NCBI RefSeq assembly: GCF_963855985.1
Contig: NC_087097.1
Coordinates: 4,869,001 to 4,933,000 of the forward strand
DNA: 64,000 bases
Source: Ostrinia nubilalis
Lineage: Eukaryota; Arthropoda; Insecta; Lepidoptera; Crambidae
Direction: 5' to 3'
Positions 1-12,191 of the stretch are shown piece by piece. The notes below the pieces were generated by a model that was not told the DNA's origin, searched no databases, and saw only the letters and a program-made list of their open reading frames with translations. The translations under genes and the position numbers were made by a program. Within the stretch, counting starts at the first letter, position 1; each line of letters begins with the position of its first letter.

Positions 1-817
1 AGTTATGATCTTGATAAGGACTATCGAGTCAATCGCCTTAGATGCTATCATGTTGTCAAATACCATGCAGACTCCAAAATAAAGGCACACGCGTGACAAT
101 TTTATTTCGGAAACTGCTTCGTTCGTACCAATTTTTTAAGAAATAGAGTGACTCCATGAAATGATAGAACTAGTTGTTAGCGGGTTGATACGAATAATGT
201 GCCTCGTGTCGTAATCCTTTTGTATTACAGAAATAATATTTGTGTATAAACAAGAAGCTGACAAATTATTGGTATCTATGTTTGAAAATTATAAATAACG
301 TGAAAAAATCGAACTGCCTAAGGCGGGAATTGAACCCACGATGCATGTATTTTGAGATGCGACTCTTAACGCTAAAAATTAAATAATTAGTATGTTATTG
401 ATCAGTCACAAAACTTCCCGCAATTAACTGAAAATATAAATTGATTAATTGAAGCATTATTTTTGCATTCCAACTCTCAATTATCGCATGTTTGGAACAG
501 GTTTAAAAACAAATTTTCACTTTGTGCAATTTCGTATAAATAGGTTTAAAAATACATCTCCTAGTCACCGTTCTCAGAGACAATCATACACTTTTACATG
601 AAAAGATTGGACCAATTACTATTACCATACACTGAGTGAGTCAGTCTGAACACCTCGTAATGTCTGCCATCAGACCTTTCGGGGAAGATGATGTGTCAAA
701 CACATAAGACACCATAAACGTGATAATTGTGCGCCAAATAGGATGCTATTGTTCGTTTCTAGGTGTATAAACAGGTACTTGTCAAAACAGTGCAATGAGA
801 GAAAGAAAGTCCATAAA
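1..817. other. Non-coding, no gene recognised
   Basis: AT-rich sequence with no exon-like open frame. The one notable item is a tRNA-like B-box on the minus strand near 318-340 (GGGTTCAATTCCCGCC), probably a decayed SINE tail. I see nothing else I can support. Confidence 0.5.
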
Positions 818-1048
818 TCTATAATATATAAAGCTCGATTATCTAAATGTATATAACTCAAAGGTGACTGACTGACTGACATAGTGATCTATCAACGCAC
901 AGCCCAAACCACTGGACGGATCGGGTTGAAATCTGGCATGCAGGTAGATGTTATGACGTAGGCATCCGCTAAGAAAGGATTTAACGAAACTCCACCCCTA
1001 AGGGGGTAAAACGGGATCCACGCGTACGAAGTCGCGGGTGGCCGCTAG
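818..1048 (+). mobile_element. Helitron-like non-autonomous repeat, diverged
   Basis: It starts with TC (818), ends with CTAG (1045-1048) and lies between a host A (817) and T (1049), the A|T target of Helitrons. Just before the end is a CG-rich segment (GAAGTCGCGGGTGGCCG). The interior has the GACTGACTGACTGAC stretch and the 'CCACTGGACGGAT' block shared in diverged form with the copies at 3086, 32646 and 61924. It encodes nothing. Confidence 0.6.
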
Positions 1049-1190
1049 TAGATAATAAACATTTTTCGGAATGCAAAAGTAACTGAGATTGTCGTTAAAA
1101 TTTTCAAGCCGAGGAGACTATATTCAAAACGAATTTTGACAACATTTGATCCTAGAGATATATTGAACGACAAAGGTCACGTTTGTCGCG

Positions 1191-1592
1191 TAAATGAAAC
1201 CTGCAGAGTACAGTACATTTATGTAGGTGTTATGGTGCTATATGTGCGTGCATACAAATCCTCCACAGCACTCTTCACAATAGTTCTTGTGATTAGCAAA
1301 CGCGCGCATTAAAGACTTTTTGTAACAAACTAAAATTCATTCGAGTGACCCCACAAGCCATTTTATATTACCTAGAACATCATCATCAGCATTTCAGCCA
1401 TAGAACGTCCACTTCTGAACACAATGCTCCCCCAATGATTTCCATAATGACCGGTTGGTAGCGGCCTGCATCCAGCGCCTTCCTGCTACCTTTATGACCC
1501 AACGCATAAATGAAACGTATTTCTTACCTCTAAACAAGTGTTATGGCGCTATATGTGCGTGCATACAACACAGCACTCCTCACAATGGTTCT
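1191..1592 (+). repeat. Direct duplication flanking a LINE fragment
   Basis: A block of about 100 bp at 1191-1292 (from GTAAATGAAAC through GCTATATGTGCGTGCATACAA to the CAGCACTC motif) recurs at about 1503-1592 in the same orientation with small differences. An RTE-type LINE fragment sits between the copies. No coding function is apparent. Confidence 0.6.
1375..1499 (-). mobile_element. RTE-type LINE 3'-end fragment
   Basis: The minus strand resembles the C-terminal end of a lepidopteran endonuclease-RT polyprotein (the '...WMQAATNRSxWKSLG...' tail) and its short 3' end, in decayed form. Other pieces of the same family occur at 4165, 7941, 35410, 39938, 41425, 44168, 44386 and 51242. Confidence 0.55.
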
Positions 1593-2396
1593 AATTCGAG
1601 TGAGTCACCGTCTTTACGTGCAATTATCTTGGCCGCGCCTTCGCCGATTAATTGTCTACTCATGGGGACACGCCATATTGTCAGATGTTCAATGTTTTAG
1701 TTGAAAATACGTACTTTTAATTAAAACAAGTGTTTTTGTAAGAACTGTGTGTCATAAGATGTCATTGCAATGTCGTGAAATTCGTTTCAAGATCTCTACA
1801 TTTTTAAGCGCTACAAGAGTGCTATGTCATGCTCTCTATCAAAGTAGAAGTTGGACTAACCCGAACTTGTAGGTAACTCTAGTTGGCGTCGAGGGTTCGA
1901 ATCTCGCTGAAGCAAATATTGTGTCGTAAGCTCGAGCTTACACGGAGTGATGAAAGTTTAAAGTTTAGTACCTAATAAGTTATTTTAGTAGGTGATTTTT
2001 GTGTAAGCATGTGCTTTCGACAATTAATTAATAACTATTGTATGTTCGTTCTATCAGCTATGTAACTGTATAGTTTAGGACTTACAATTACGTAGGACAT
2101 ACCTCATTTATTTAATTATAAGTACACAATGACACATTAAAATAATAAGTACACGACGCTCTTTGGACGTCTTATTAGTGTTATGTAGTCTCCAGCACAT
2201 CAGACTGCATTTTTTGTAGCAAAATCGCGCTTATTACAGTTATAAAATACTTATCACTGTTTCGCTTGACGAGCCGTCTTCCCAGCCATGTATCAGTACT
2301 TTGGCGGTATCGCCGACTGCGGCACCGTTTTTGTTGGCTCTACAATTAAGCGCTGCTTAAAGCGATGGCCGCTCATAAAATCTGCATAAGAAGCCA
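1593..2396. other. Non-coding, tRNA-like remnant
   Basis: No gene recognised. A B-box-like GGGTTCGAATC near 1889 suggests a decayed SINE. The rest is AT-rich sequence that directly abuts the hAT target duplication at 2397. Confidence 0.4.
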
Positions 2397-2648
2397 ACGC
2401 CAGCCAGTGCCGTATTATCCATAAGGCACTTTAGGCCAGTGCCTAGGGGCCCACTATGACCAGGGGCCCAGCACTCCCGATTAAAAAAAGGAAAAAAAAA
2501 ATATGTTAAAGATAATTTTTATGCAACAAATCTCAAACCACCTCAAAACTTCGCCTTATATTGGTTTACACATTCAATCGTCATATTTCGATATTGTGGA
2601 AGTTAATTCATTTTGGTAACGTTTACTTAGGCCATAGAATTAGATTTT

Positions 2649-3000
2649 AAATCGGAAATAATTCCTACAAAAGATTTTATTGTTTTAATGGCTTCATTTG
2701 TTGCCCATTAATACTATTCTAGGTTTTTGACTACCAGGAGATCCAGAAGAGCTACTCTCGGAGATGACATCACCCCACCATGTACCTCGTCAGCGCAACC
2801 ACGACCACTCTGACAAGAGTGCCCGACTAAGAAGAGGTTTTTGACTTCGGCGGAGTTGTGCTTAAGTGGTGGGGCCCCTCGAAAGGGCCATTTTTGCGGT
2901 TTTTTTACTGTTATACCGCGTAAAGGACTTCACGCGGGTGAAGCCGCGGGCAAAAGCTAGTTAAAACAAGAAAACCTTTTGTAGGAATTATTTCCGATTT
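2649..3000. repeat. 25-bp perfect inverted repeat inside the hAT element
   Basis: The sequence at 2649-2673 (starting AAATCGGAAATAATTCC) is repeated as its exact reverse complement at 2976-3000. The spacer of about 300 bp holds CCACC- and GGGGCCCC-rich sequence and the tail of a Helitron-like repeat. This points to an inverted duplication or fold-back rearrangement within the element. Confidence 0.7.
2930..2960 (+). mobile_element. Helitron-like 3' tail fragment
   Basis: Only the 3' terminus is present: CACGCGGGTGAAGCCGCGGG followed by CAAAAG and CTAG (2957-2960), then T. The hairpin and CTAG end match the longer copies. Confidence 0.6.
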
Positions 3001-3085
3001 GATTGATTTTCATGTCTTATTCTACTGGCCTAGTTGGCATTACTGCTTTGGTTTACATGACTTTATGCACATTTTTATTTTTTAA

Positions 3086-3318
3086 CTAGCTTTCCGCCCG
3101 CGGCTTCGCCCGCGTGAAATTTTGTCTGTCACAGAAAAACTTTATCGCGCGCGTCCCTGTTTCAAAAACCGGGATAAAAACTATCCTATGTTCTTTCCCG
3201 GGACTCAAACTATCTCTATGCCAAATTTCATCAAAATCGGTTGCGAGGTTTAAGCGGGAAAGCGTAACAGACAGACAGACAGACAGAGTTACTTTCGCAT
3301 TTATAATATTAGTTGGGA
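3086..3318 (-). mobile_element. Helitron-like non-autonomous repeat
   Basis: In its own orientation it runs from TC (ending at 3318) to CTAG (3086-3089), between host A and T. The 3' end has a CGCGG/CCGCG hairpin (loop GCGAAG) about nine bases before CTAG, as in Helitron termini. A short GACA microsatellite lies near the 5' end. It is inside the hAT element at 2405-3606, so it inserted later. It is non-coding; the open frame across it is incidental. Confidence 0.75.
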
Positions 3319-3614
3319 TGTTTATGTTAGTATTATAAAAATATGCAAGATTTTCCTATTCTTTTTTTCATTTTTTTTAAATGACTCCGATACTTCGTGC
3401 TGTACCTACTAGATAGTGGCGAAAGTCTTTTCACTTGAAGGAATGTGATGACCTTTGCAATGTGATGACTGAAGTCTGTTGTTGATGATGATGGTACCTT
3501 CATTCTATTTCGTAATGTAGACAGTAAAAATTTCCAAATTGCGGTTTTGTGGGGGGGCCCGAAACGAGCTGTGCCTAAGGGCCCCGAGATGGTTAATCCG
3601 GCCCTGACGCCAGC

Positions 3615-4164
3615 GACTTGGGAGACGTCGCTATAGTGGACGCAGTTATTTAGTATGTACAGTCACGGAATGAAAAAGTTCGTCAGTTTTCAAATTGATT
3701 CCTTCAACAAATCGCGAGCACATATTACCTTTTGAAACTATGTTACAGAATAATCTCGAGTTAGAGAAAATAATCTTTAACTGTTCGCCGGTAAAGTTCA
3801 AAATTATTCAGATCAAAGTTGTTTGACGATTTAACTTGTCAAGAATATTATTATGATTGATAAACTAAAACCTTCTTGTTGGTTCAACCTGCCATTATCT
3901 ATTAAATAAATAAAAAACTACATTTTGTAACATTGCACTGATGGGATAGAAAAATAAACAAGCAAAACCTTATTCGTTAGCAAACGTCATATTTATTCAA
4001 ATGTTAGCAGCACTGTTTCTTGCACGGTTATGTTGGCAGTTTTGACTCTTACAGTAACTAGTGCAAGCTAAAACCGACACTAAGGTGACGAACCTTTTCA
4101 TTCCGCGACTGTACTTTCATGGGAACATAGGACAATATGTACTTTATACTTATTGCTGCAGCTT
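3615..4164. other. Non-coding, no gene recognised
   Basis: Unique-looking AT-rich sequence right of the hAT target duplication. No splice-bounded or conserved open frame is visible. Confidence 0.4.
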
Positions 4165-4262
4165 TACAAAAGCCTCCTGACCTAAGGATTTCTACAACGA
4201 TCGGTCCTGCGCTGCCCGTATCCAGGCACTTTCCGCAATCTTCACCAGTCCGGTGCCTGTAT
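4165..4262 (-). mobile_element. RTE-type LINE 3' fragment
   Basis: About 98 bp matching the same decayed LINE tail as at 41425 and 44168 (minus-strand frame resembling '...WIRAAQDRS...KSLG'). It is too short and decayed to be functional. Confidence 0.5.
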
Positions 4263-4284
4263 GTATGTACGATGTTATAGTTAA

Positions 4285-4651
4285 CTAGCGGCCGCCCGCG
4301 ACTTCGTTCGCTTGGACCTCGTTTAATTACTAATGACCTAATGATGTAAGAAGTTAGATGGCGTTTCACGGCTTCCCCCGTTACGTTAATTTACGAACGT
4401 CAAAATTTTTTGTCCAACGCTGTAGATTTTAATCAATGACGATAGAAGGCGCTTTTCACCCACGTCTTATTTATTCATCGAAATTTAGTTTGTCACATAT
4501 TGTCATAAATTATAGCCTATAATGTTAATATGGGTTATAAACAATAATACTGTAAAGTTTCAACAAAATCCGTTCAGTTGTTTTTGCGTGAAAGAGTAAC
4601 AAACATCCAGACATCCACACAAACTTTCGCATTTATAACATTAAGTAGGGT
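4285..4651 (-). mobile_element. Helitron-like repeat, second subfamily
   Basis: It begins at CTAG (4285-4288) with a CG-rich hairpin and ends in the TTTATAAxATTA block. Its interior (GTCACA, ATAAATTATAGCCTAT, GGGTTATAAACAATAATACTG, AAATCCGTTCAGTTG) defines a second subfamily shared with 32646-32839 and 58332-58738. About 150 bp of extra sequence near the CTAG end makes it longer than its relatives. Confidence 0.6.
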
Positions 4652-4829
4652 TGTCGATAGTAATTTATATTTAAGGTACTTTAATTTTTCCAACTACAGT
4701 CATTAAAATCTATGTATTAATTTATTCAGAGTCGATTTTGTATGAAAACTTTCTGTCCATCAATGGCAAGCATTAGATACTTTGCCCTATCAGGAACTTG
4801 TTTTCCAAAACACTGATTTATCATGAATG

Positions 4830-4950
4830 AGAGTGAATAGGCACTTACAGGGCAGATATGTACCATCCTAGACTGCATCCCACTTAACATCAGGTGCGAT
4901 TGTGGTCAAATACCTGCCTTGTTATGCATAAAAAAAAAATAAAAAAAAAA
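4830..4950 (+). mobile_element. LINE 3' end with A-rich tail
   Basis: Nearly identical to 54549-54655: an open frame ending '...[14 protein letters not shown]' then stop, followed by a 3' UTR and a poly(A) tail (4930-4950). It is a severely 5'-truncated LINE copy. Confidence 0.7.
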
Positions 4951-5707
4951 CATCAATAATAGGCACTTGGTTTGATAGGTCTGGATTACTGGGAGATAAA
5001 GTTTTCAAGTATTAAATCTGCATTGATATTATCTAAAATATTAACTGTCAAAATAAATAAGTACACAAATAAATAGGTAAATAGAAATATTGTGCAACCA
5101 TTGTAGAGAGACGGCTAGCTGTGGACTCATTACTACAGTTCCAGATCATTGTTTCAAGTCCACACAATAGGACGCAAGTTCGCGCCCCGTCTTCGCGATT
5201 TCCACAGCTTTCGACTTTACCTCTGATTTAATAACAAGGAGAGAAGAAAACAGATTGTATCGAACCATTTCTGTCAAAGAACTAATAGTTTTAGTGTATG
5301 TTCCGTGAAAAATCGATGTAGTAGCGGACGCAGCAAAAGGACAAATTGGATAAAATTTTAGAGACAAGGCACTGTCAAAACTTTAATGTGTAGGGACTGA
5401 TTATGCTCCGTTCCTGCTGATTTCTGTCCTATTTTTTGTGTGATTATTTGTCTGTATATCAAAATTGTTTGTTTCCTTAATATAAATAAATAAATATAAA
5501 TCCTTTGTGTGTGTGTGACATCTTTGGTAGTTTTAATAGCTGACATTTTTTAAACTTGTATTATAGCTTATGTATGCAGACTACACACAAAACATGCCGA
5601 ACTGCCGTTATGACTGTTGTCAAAATTAATATAATACATACAGTCATCAATTCTTTTCAAACGAAGTCACCGACTCCTAGCCGTGGGCGAAGTGTCTGTA
5701 GAGACTC
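4951..5707. other. Non-coding, no gene recognised
   Basis: AT-rich with short simple repeats (AAATA near 5480, TG near 5505). No coding evidence. Confidence 0.4.
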
Positions 5708-5710
5708 TGA

Positions 5711-5856
5711 CGCCCGTATTCACAAACATTACTATGAGGTCTCACAGTGCGCGTGGAAGCACAGAGTGACACACAAACCAATCACAGAGCTCTATTCAAC
5801 GCTGTGCGTTCGATTTACTGCTTCACTTAAGCAAGCATCGTTTGTGAATACGGGCG
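5711..5856. mobile_element. PIF/Harbinger-type MITE with 16-bp TIRs
   Basis: Perfect 16-bp terminal inverted repeats CGCCCGTATTCACAAA / TTTGTGAATACGGGCG bound a 146-bp non-coding unit, flanked by the 3-bp duplication TGA. Two related copies at 53511 and 53944 sit in a tandem array; the better one is flanked by TTA. Three-base TNA duplications suggest mobilisation by PIF/Harbinger-type transposases. Confidence 0.75.
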
Positions 5857-5859
5857 TGA

Positions 5860-6837
5860 GTCTGTAGAGTCCTTAAAATGACTCCAGCCGGCCCGTGTCG
5901 ACACCAGTGGCAAATCGCAAACTATTCGGCGATGCGCTATTTGGCGACAGTAAGTAATTTACAACAACATTGTATTTGTTGGAGTAACGCGCTTTATTAC
6001 GCGTCTCGCTTTAATGAGGTGTACGTGTAGGTATACCTCCTTTAGGGCTGTTATTTCGGATAGAGGACGTCTTAGGAACCAATATTACATTTTGAAATAG
6101 AAACTCTAGTTTTAAGTGTTATTTCTTTAGATGGTTTGCAAATTGACTCCAACCATAAATTCAGAAGGAAAAGTATTTTTCTCTAGCCATTTTCTTTTAG
6201 ACCTGAAAATTCAAAAAAATGGGGTAAAGTTAGATTTTTAATCGTTTGATACAGTTGGTGAATTATCTAAGCATAAAGTCGCCTGTGTGGATGCGACGAC
6301 GACGATTCCGTATTCGTGTACTACTTATGTCATTGTTGAATCAAAGCAATGTCAAGGGGTTCTACTCATACATACTTTATTTTTAAATTGGCTAGAATAG
6401 AGACGTTCTATAAACGCAGCGACGATATTATTAAATCTTGATATTACATTTAGAAAAGAACATCTGACGATCAAGCTTTTCCAGCATCATATCATCAATA
6501 AAGTGATGTTATTTATGATGATGATCAACATCCAAATATTCAAGCGGACAGCCCTGTATTTGTTTGGCTATAAGTACTCATAAACCGTTGACGACAGACG
6601 TGACGGACTTGTCCAATGGGATTTATATGGTTCTTATTGCGCATTATAATAGTTTTTCATTCAGGTATTAAGTTTCCAGGGTATTTAACGACTTCTTGTA
6701 GTGTTGTATAGCTTTGTGTATTGTCTTAGTTTGTTTGTAAATAGCCATTGTACTTCATTATACAATTTATACATTAAAACAAGAGCAGTAACCTAAGAAT
6801 CAGGTTACCTTTAAAAATTTGGATTCACCTTGGTCAG
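5860..6837. other. Non-coding, no gene recognised
   Basis: No exon, repeat or RNA gene that I can support in this interval. Confidence 0.4.
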
Positions 6838-7000
6838 CTTTCTGAGCTCACTGGTAGACATAGGGACTGAGTTTCTTGCGCTGCTTCTTCTCAGCACTGG
6901 CCCATTTATTGTCCTGAAGCAGTGGTAGGGTTAATACTGGGACGTGTAAAAGTGCTTTTTAAAAGCCGACTTGCATAAATAAATGAGTTTTATTCAGGAG
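6838..7000 (+). mobile_element. LINE 3'-UTR fragment
   Basis: A recurring 3' end: a block CTTCTTCTCAGCACTGGCCC, then GGGACGTGTAAAAGTGCTTT and an ATAAATAAATGA-type end. Related pieces lie at 10870-11005 and 38386-38640 (both minus). It looks like the untranslated end of a CR1/L2-like LINE. Confidence 0.5.
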
Positions 7001-7940
7001 TAGCAAAACCAAAGCTTTAGCTTCAGATGTGAAGTTTAGCCCAAAATATATTTTTGTCCCCTAAATACAAATACATTGTCTGCAAGAATAGAGATCACTA
7101 GGACAATCCAATATCTATTTCAGTAAGTTAAATCATAATCTCTTTTACAAGATTGTCAAACTGTTTTGACGCGAAATGTAAAAGGTTTTATTCGATAACA
7201 AACTATAGCTTATAAGTTGAGTGCTAAGAGGTCAGAGTACCTTATAGGCCGTAAGGTATACTCGTAGCTATGAAATGATGACTAACTAGCTTACAACCTT
7301 CATCATTGTACAGTCAGTTTCATAAATAACTTGACTGGTGCTGAAAACCATATTAATGTATTTTTTCTGTCATTTTCAGACAGTATTTTATTTTGTTAAA
7401 CAGGTCTCAAAAGAAGTGTTTGATATAGACAAGACACGAATCAGCAGCAGCAACAGCAGAATCTTTCTTTTAGGAGAAAAGTTGATTCAATGTTTTCACA
7501 CGATCTTCAGTTCTGATTGACCGATAAAGTATTTTTTAGTTTTTGTATTCAATTTGGGAATTAGACACACGACCTTCAGTTCTGATTCTTTTACTATCGA
7601 TCACAAAGGCTTCAATATCATCAAAATACTGCGCATAAAACGTTAACTGCATTGAATAGTCTATCCTTTTCAGAAGAGTCCTATCTCATTGTTACTCTTC
7701 AAAATAGGTCACTAGTATGGGCATGGTTAAAAAATCACAACCCTCCTCCCCTCTGTTAAACTAAAACTAAAAAAAGAAAGTACTTTTCCTGTAAACTGTA
7801 CTCGAGCGCAAGCATCGGCGAGTAAAGATCAAAGGTGGCGTGGAGTAGCCGTGAAATATAAGACCACCGGACTTACGGGCGCCCCGCCCGCTCGAGGCAA
7901 ATGTATAGAGATGTTCTGGTGTGCCAATGTGAATTCTACT
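7001..7940. other. Non-coding, no gene recognised
   Basis: AT-rich; short duplicated CACGATCTTCAGTTCTGATT-like segments occur near 7500 and 7568. No gene supported. Confidence 0.4.
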
Positions 7941-8205
7941 ATGATAGGAGCAACGAACTAAAGTCGCTGACATAGCCCGACGGATAAGCAAGCTGAAGTG
8001 GCAATGGGCAGGGCACATAGTACGCAGAACTGACGGCCGATGGGGCAATTAGGTTCTGGAGTGGAAAACGCAGCGTGAGACGTCCAGTCGTCCACCCATA
8101 AAGTGGACAGACGACATTATAAAGGTAGCAGGAAGGCGCTAGACGCAGGCCGCTACCAATCGATCAACATGGAAATCATTGGGCCTATGTTCAGCAGAGC
8201 TGTGA
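7941..8205 (+). pseudogene. RTE-type LINE, decayed C-terminal coding fragment
   Basis: The plus strand reads, with stops and small frameshifts, 'RRISKLKWQWAGHIVRRTDGRWG', '..KWTDDIIKVAGR' and 'ATNRSTWKSLG'. This is the conserved C-terminus of lepidopteran RTE-type endonuclease-RT proteins. It is a 5'-truncated relic, closely related to 35410-35700. Confidence 0.65.
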
Positions 8206-10869
8206 TTTGTTGCTATACCTACCTATGTACGAGTAATGTGTCAAGCAATAATAATAAATTAAACGTACAGTTGATTTAAAAGCTTCAGAAACTTTTCCTT
8301 GATATCATAACCACGTAGGTACACAGATAATTCACCAAATGTCTTGAGGATTTATTGGAAGTGATATGGTAGAGTCTAGTCAACGTCTATTTAAATTTTA
8401 AATAAACAATTTACTTTGAACGGGTCCTAGAATTACTATGTATAGAACACGATGTTTCTTGGAAATTTAATAAAATGAAGCTTTCCAAACCAGTAAAAGA
8501 AGTTATTAATTTTGAGCGTTTGAACTTAATCTTATTGACAGTTAGGCATTGAGAATTTGAGACTAAGATAAAATACGTTTAGATGGTGAAGAAAAACTTA
8601 TGATTATTTATTGTGAGGAGTGTGCTGGAAAAGAATTGACTCCAGTCCTTTGGCGTTCAGAGACAACGTTACAACAGGTTATTGTTATTTTTTATAATTA
8701 AGTCATTTAAAAATTACTAACTTCGTATTATCCTCTCTATACACATCCAATTTCTCCGCTGTATTTTTTATTTGAGCCACGTAACCGAGTAGCGATGTTC
8801 ACCGCTGTAGTCGGTCCATCCCTGCCCTACTTGTGTGCATTCTTTCCTAGCAGTGTGCGCGTGTGGGCGTGTGTATCGGTCGTCTTTTGTTTTTCGACCT
8901 TCACCTTCGGGGTCGACCGTGTTTTGTTTTGTTTCCCGCACTTTTACCCCAGTTCGAAGGAGGAGAATGACCGCAGCGAAACTTTTTAGACGTATGCGTC
9001 GTTTTTTGGCGGCAAGACTCTCTTTCGCTAGTGAGCTTGTTGCTGTTTGCAGTTTAGGTTTGGTGAAAAATAAGATGATGTGGAATGCACTTTAGATTCT
9101 GAAGTAGGTATACTTACCTGTGTGTATCATTTTTTTAGCTTTTTGAAGAATCTGCAAGCTTTGTTAAAATAGGCTACTTCGTAACTAAGTGAGATATGGG
9201 GTTTCAGGATAGGGTTAGAGATGTAGAGACATATTGTTATTTAAGTTTATTATATGACTTTATAATCCTATCCCTATTTCAATTAAGGTCGCTTCAGTGC
9301 CCTACAGTTTTTATCACTACCCTCGTAGAAAACCCGATTTACGACATTACCCATGTTACACAAATAGTGCTATCTAATTACCAAATAGTAATAAGATTCC
9401 TCAAAAACTTCATTACAATATGAAATACGGCCTTACCTACCGTGCTAAAAGCTTTAACTTATGGTCGTTAAGTTAACTATGAAATTATTGAGACGCCCAA
9501 CTAAATCCAGGAACGAAATACATTTCACCACGAAAATGGTAACAACCACCTAATTCTAAACCTTATGCTGTACACATAAGAATAGAGGTATATTAAAGTC
9601 TGTAGGAGGACTGTACAAGAAACTTAGTTAAACCCCGTATTTTACAATTGCTCTCACGTTACAATTTGCACTAAATTTATCATACAATAACGTTTGTATC
9701 TGAAAATTATTATTCAAATCAAGCTGCATTAATCAATGCGTCGATAAAAGAAAATGCGAGTGGCGATGCTCCTGCGCAGCGTAGGGATGGGGCTATTTAA
9801 ATATTATCGATAGTTTTTACATCCTTGACATTGAGCAAACATAGTAATTTCAACAGTTTGTATCCCAGAATTACCAAAAACTTGAATTAATTTCTGAATA
9901 AACTCCATACAAATTTTCTTTTTCATTATAGTCTTACTGTAGAGACGATGGCATTTAATGTACATAGTTACAGAAACATTTTGCAACAAATACACATAAC
10001 AAGTATAAATAAATAAATTACTTGGACATTTTACACTGCGCTTCTAGTCCCAAACTAAGCAAAGCTTGTTCTATGGATACTACGACAACGGATATAAACA
10101 TACTTAAATACTTTTTTTTGTAAATTCATACATACTTATTATACATAGAAAACACACAGTCCAATAAAAAATATGTTCATGCACACAAATGTTTGTATAA
10201 AGATTATACGATATCGATATCACGAAGCATTCTTTGCAAACTCTGCCAGTCAACCACGAAGCCTAGATGACATTAAGGCCAAATGCTTACTGTAAGTCTA
10301 CAATTAATCAAATAAAATGTTATTAAAATTGGCATAAATTGCAACCAATGAAAGCTCTAACTAATGACACATTATCCTAAACAAAATTCACACTTGACAA
10401 AACTTGTGAAAGTCCAACATTATCGACAAGCTTCCAACTATCGACTCACACCCCATCCCTAAATTCGGATGCTTCGACGCCGTTGCGCGCACGCAGATGT
10501 GTGCGTGCTGCCGGGAGATAATGAAGTATCTGCACTAATATATTATAAAGTTCATTATAAACAATTATTTATTGTTAGCGCATGTTTATTAATAAGCCTG
10601 CGATGGCTACTGTGCGTGTAGGGCTGCCAAACGACGAGGTGCTATTTTGGTAAGCAATGATTTTGCTGGATTGATTGCAGTGGGTGTAAGGATGTAAAAA
10701 TTGTAGGTATTGTTGAATATGCATGATGTCACATGTGAAAGATATTATGTTAATTAGCAAAACTAATAATAATTATGTATTTTCTCCATTGTCAATTAAA
10801 AAGAAGGTTCAAGTTAGCTAATAGGTAGAGGTCCAATATTGAAAATTTTCAAAAGCGACAACTTTCAGC
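8206..10869. other. Non-coding; GC-richer island near 8780-9060
   Basis: Mostly AT-rich. At 8780-9060 the base composition rises and two overlapping open frames appear, but they share no recognisable domain. The segment could be a promoter or 5' UTR of an unseen gene. Nothing else is supportable. Confidence 0.35.
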
Positions 10870-11005
10870 ATGCTGAAGTCATAAAATTAATTTATTTTCT
10901 GCAAACAAGCTTTTAAAAAGCCCTTTTACACGTCCCAATATAGATTGCCCCACAACTATGTACTTACGAGAGTTGAGTACTAAGTACGAGACTGGTGCTG
11001 AGAGG
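10870..11005 (-). mobile_element. LINE 3'-UTR fragment
   Basis: Reverse complement of the tail type at 6838-7000 (CTCAGCACCAGTCTCG..., GGGACGTGTAAAAGGGCTTT, then an AATAAATT-like end). Non-coding relic. Confidence 0.45.
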
Positions 11006-12191
11006 AAAAATTATCAGAATAAGAATAAGATTAAGAATAACTTTAATACATTTGAAATTTTTAATTACAAACAAATTAGTAAAGTCCAAAATTTTTATAT
11101 TTATCTCACAATGCGGTGGTACTCGCACACTTGGACAAAATCTAGTCAAAAGTTAAATGATCTAAAAGTTGCCAGCCCTATGTCCCTGCATCCATAGGGT
11201 TGAAGCATTCACTTAGAGGCGTGGGTCGGACGACTTATATTAATTGCACAGCTTCATATAACAGCAGTTAAACGAACCGTCTGTTTCGTCTATTTTTACG
11301 AGAAAACCTTTTCAGCGATATGACAAAGGAACGGTTGGTTTTATGAATGGACTATGGATGTTCTTTTAAAGAGACTACCACTACCATAAAGTAACATAGG
11401 ATAGATTTATTTTTAAGAAATAAAATACAGGATATAGCCATTGAAGATCTTGTATCAGATACCATTGTTAAAATGGTGTTTGTATTTAAAGTTCCAAACA
11501 AAATTTTTAAGAATCAATTTTATACTCTTACCTACTTGTTGTTTCTTCTTAATAGGAGAACTACACCCATGCATTTATTTCGAACATTATTTGCCACTCA
11601 AGGTTAAATAAGATGGCAATGTAAAATGGTTTTATGATTACTCGTATAGAATTGAATAGAAAGCGTTTATTTTGCTGTCACATACATAAAACAAACAGAG
11701 TCAAGTCAAACTCGTTTGTGAAAATCATAATCAGTCAACATCACATTGTCTGATATGATTTTGTTGCTAAAAAGCATCTAGCTTTAAAGAGCCTAGACAT
11801 TTAATATCTTTTTTGATCAAACTTTTATCGTCGAATTTGTGATAATATTCATGTGTGTATAATGTGTATTTGGACAACACACGGCGCAGCACAGGCTTTG
11901 TGTAGTCCTTTTTTATACGTCAGCCGTGTAGCCCTAATGATTTCCTGCTGTCAGCCCTGCGAGCGCGGCTGTCAAGCGCGCGCGCACTGACTCGGGGCCT
12001 ACGGGCTACAAACCACTGCCATTTCTATATTAAAATAAAACTTGTTTTAATTCAGATGTATTTTGTAATGTTTTAGAGGTATAGAAACAAATGATAGTGT
12101 AAGCATTACTACAATTTTAAATGGAATTTAATTGGCAAATCAAGAGCTGGGTTTTTTTATGAGATACCAAAAACTGACAATTATTAGATAC
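11006..12191. other. Non-coding, no gene recognised
   Basis: AT-rich apart from a CG-rich patch at about 11940-12010. No open frame looks coding. Confidence 0.4.

Larger units (their letters stand above)
2405..3606. mobile_element. Non-autonomous hAT-type element with 8-bp TSD
   Basis: A perfect 8-bp duplication ACGCCAGC flanks the element (2397-2404 and 3607-3614). The ends are imperfect inverted repeats: CAGTGCCGTATTATCC at the left and, on the opposite strand, CAGGGCCGGATTAACC at the right. An 8-bp duplication with CA-starting ends is the hAT pattern. GGGCCC-rich subterminal sequence lies near both ends. There is no transposase frame. Two Helitron-like pieces (2930-2960 and 3086-3318) sit inside and enlarge it. 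Confidence 0.75.
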
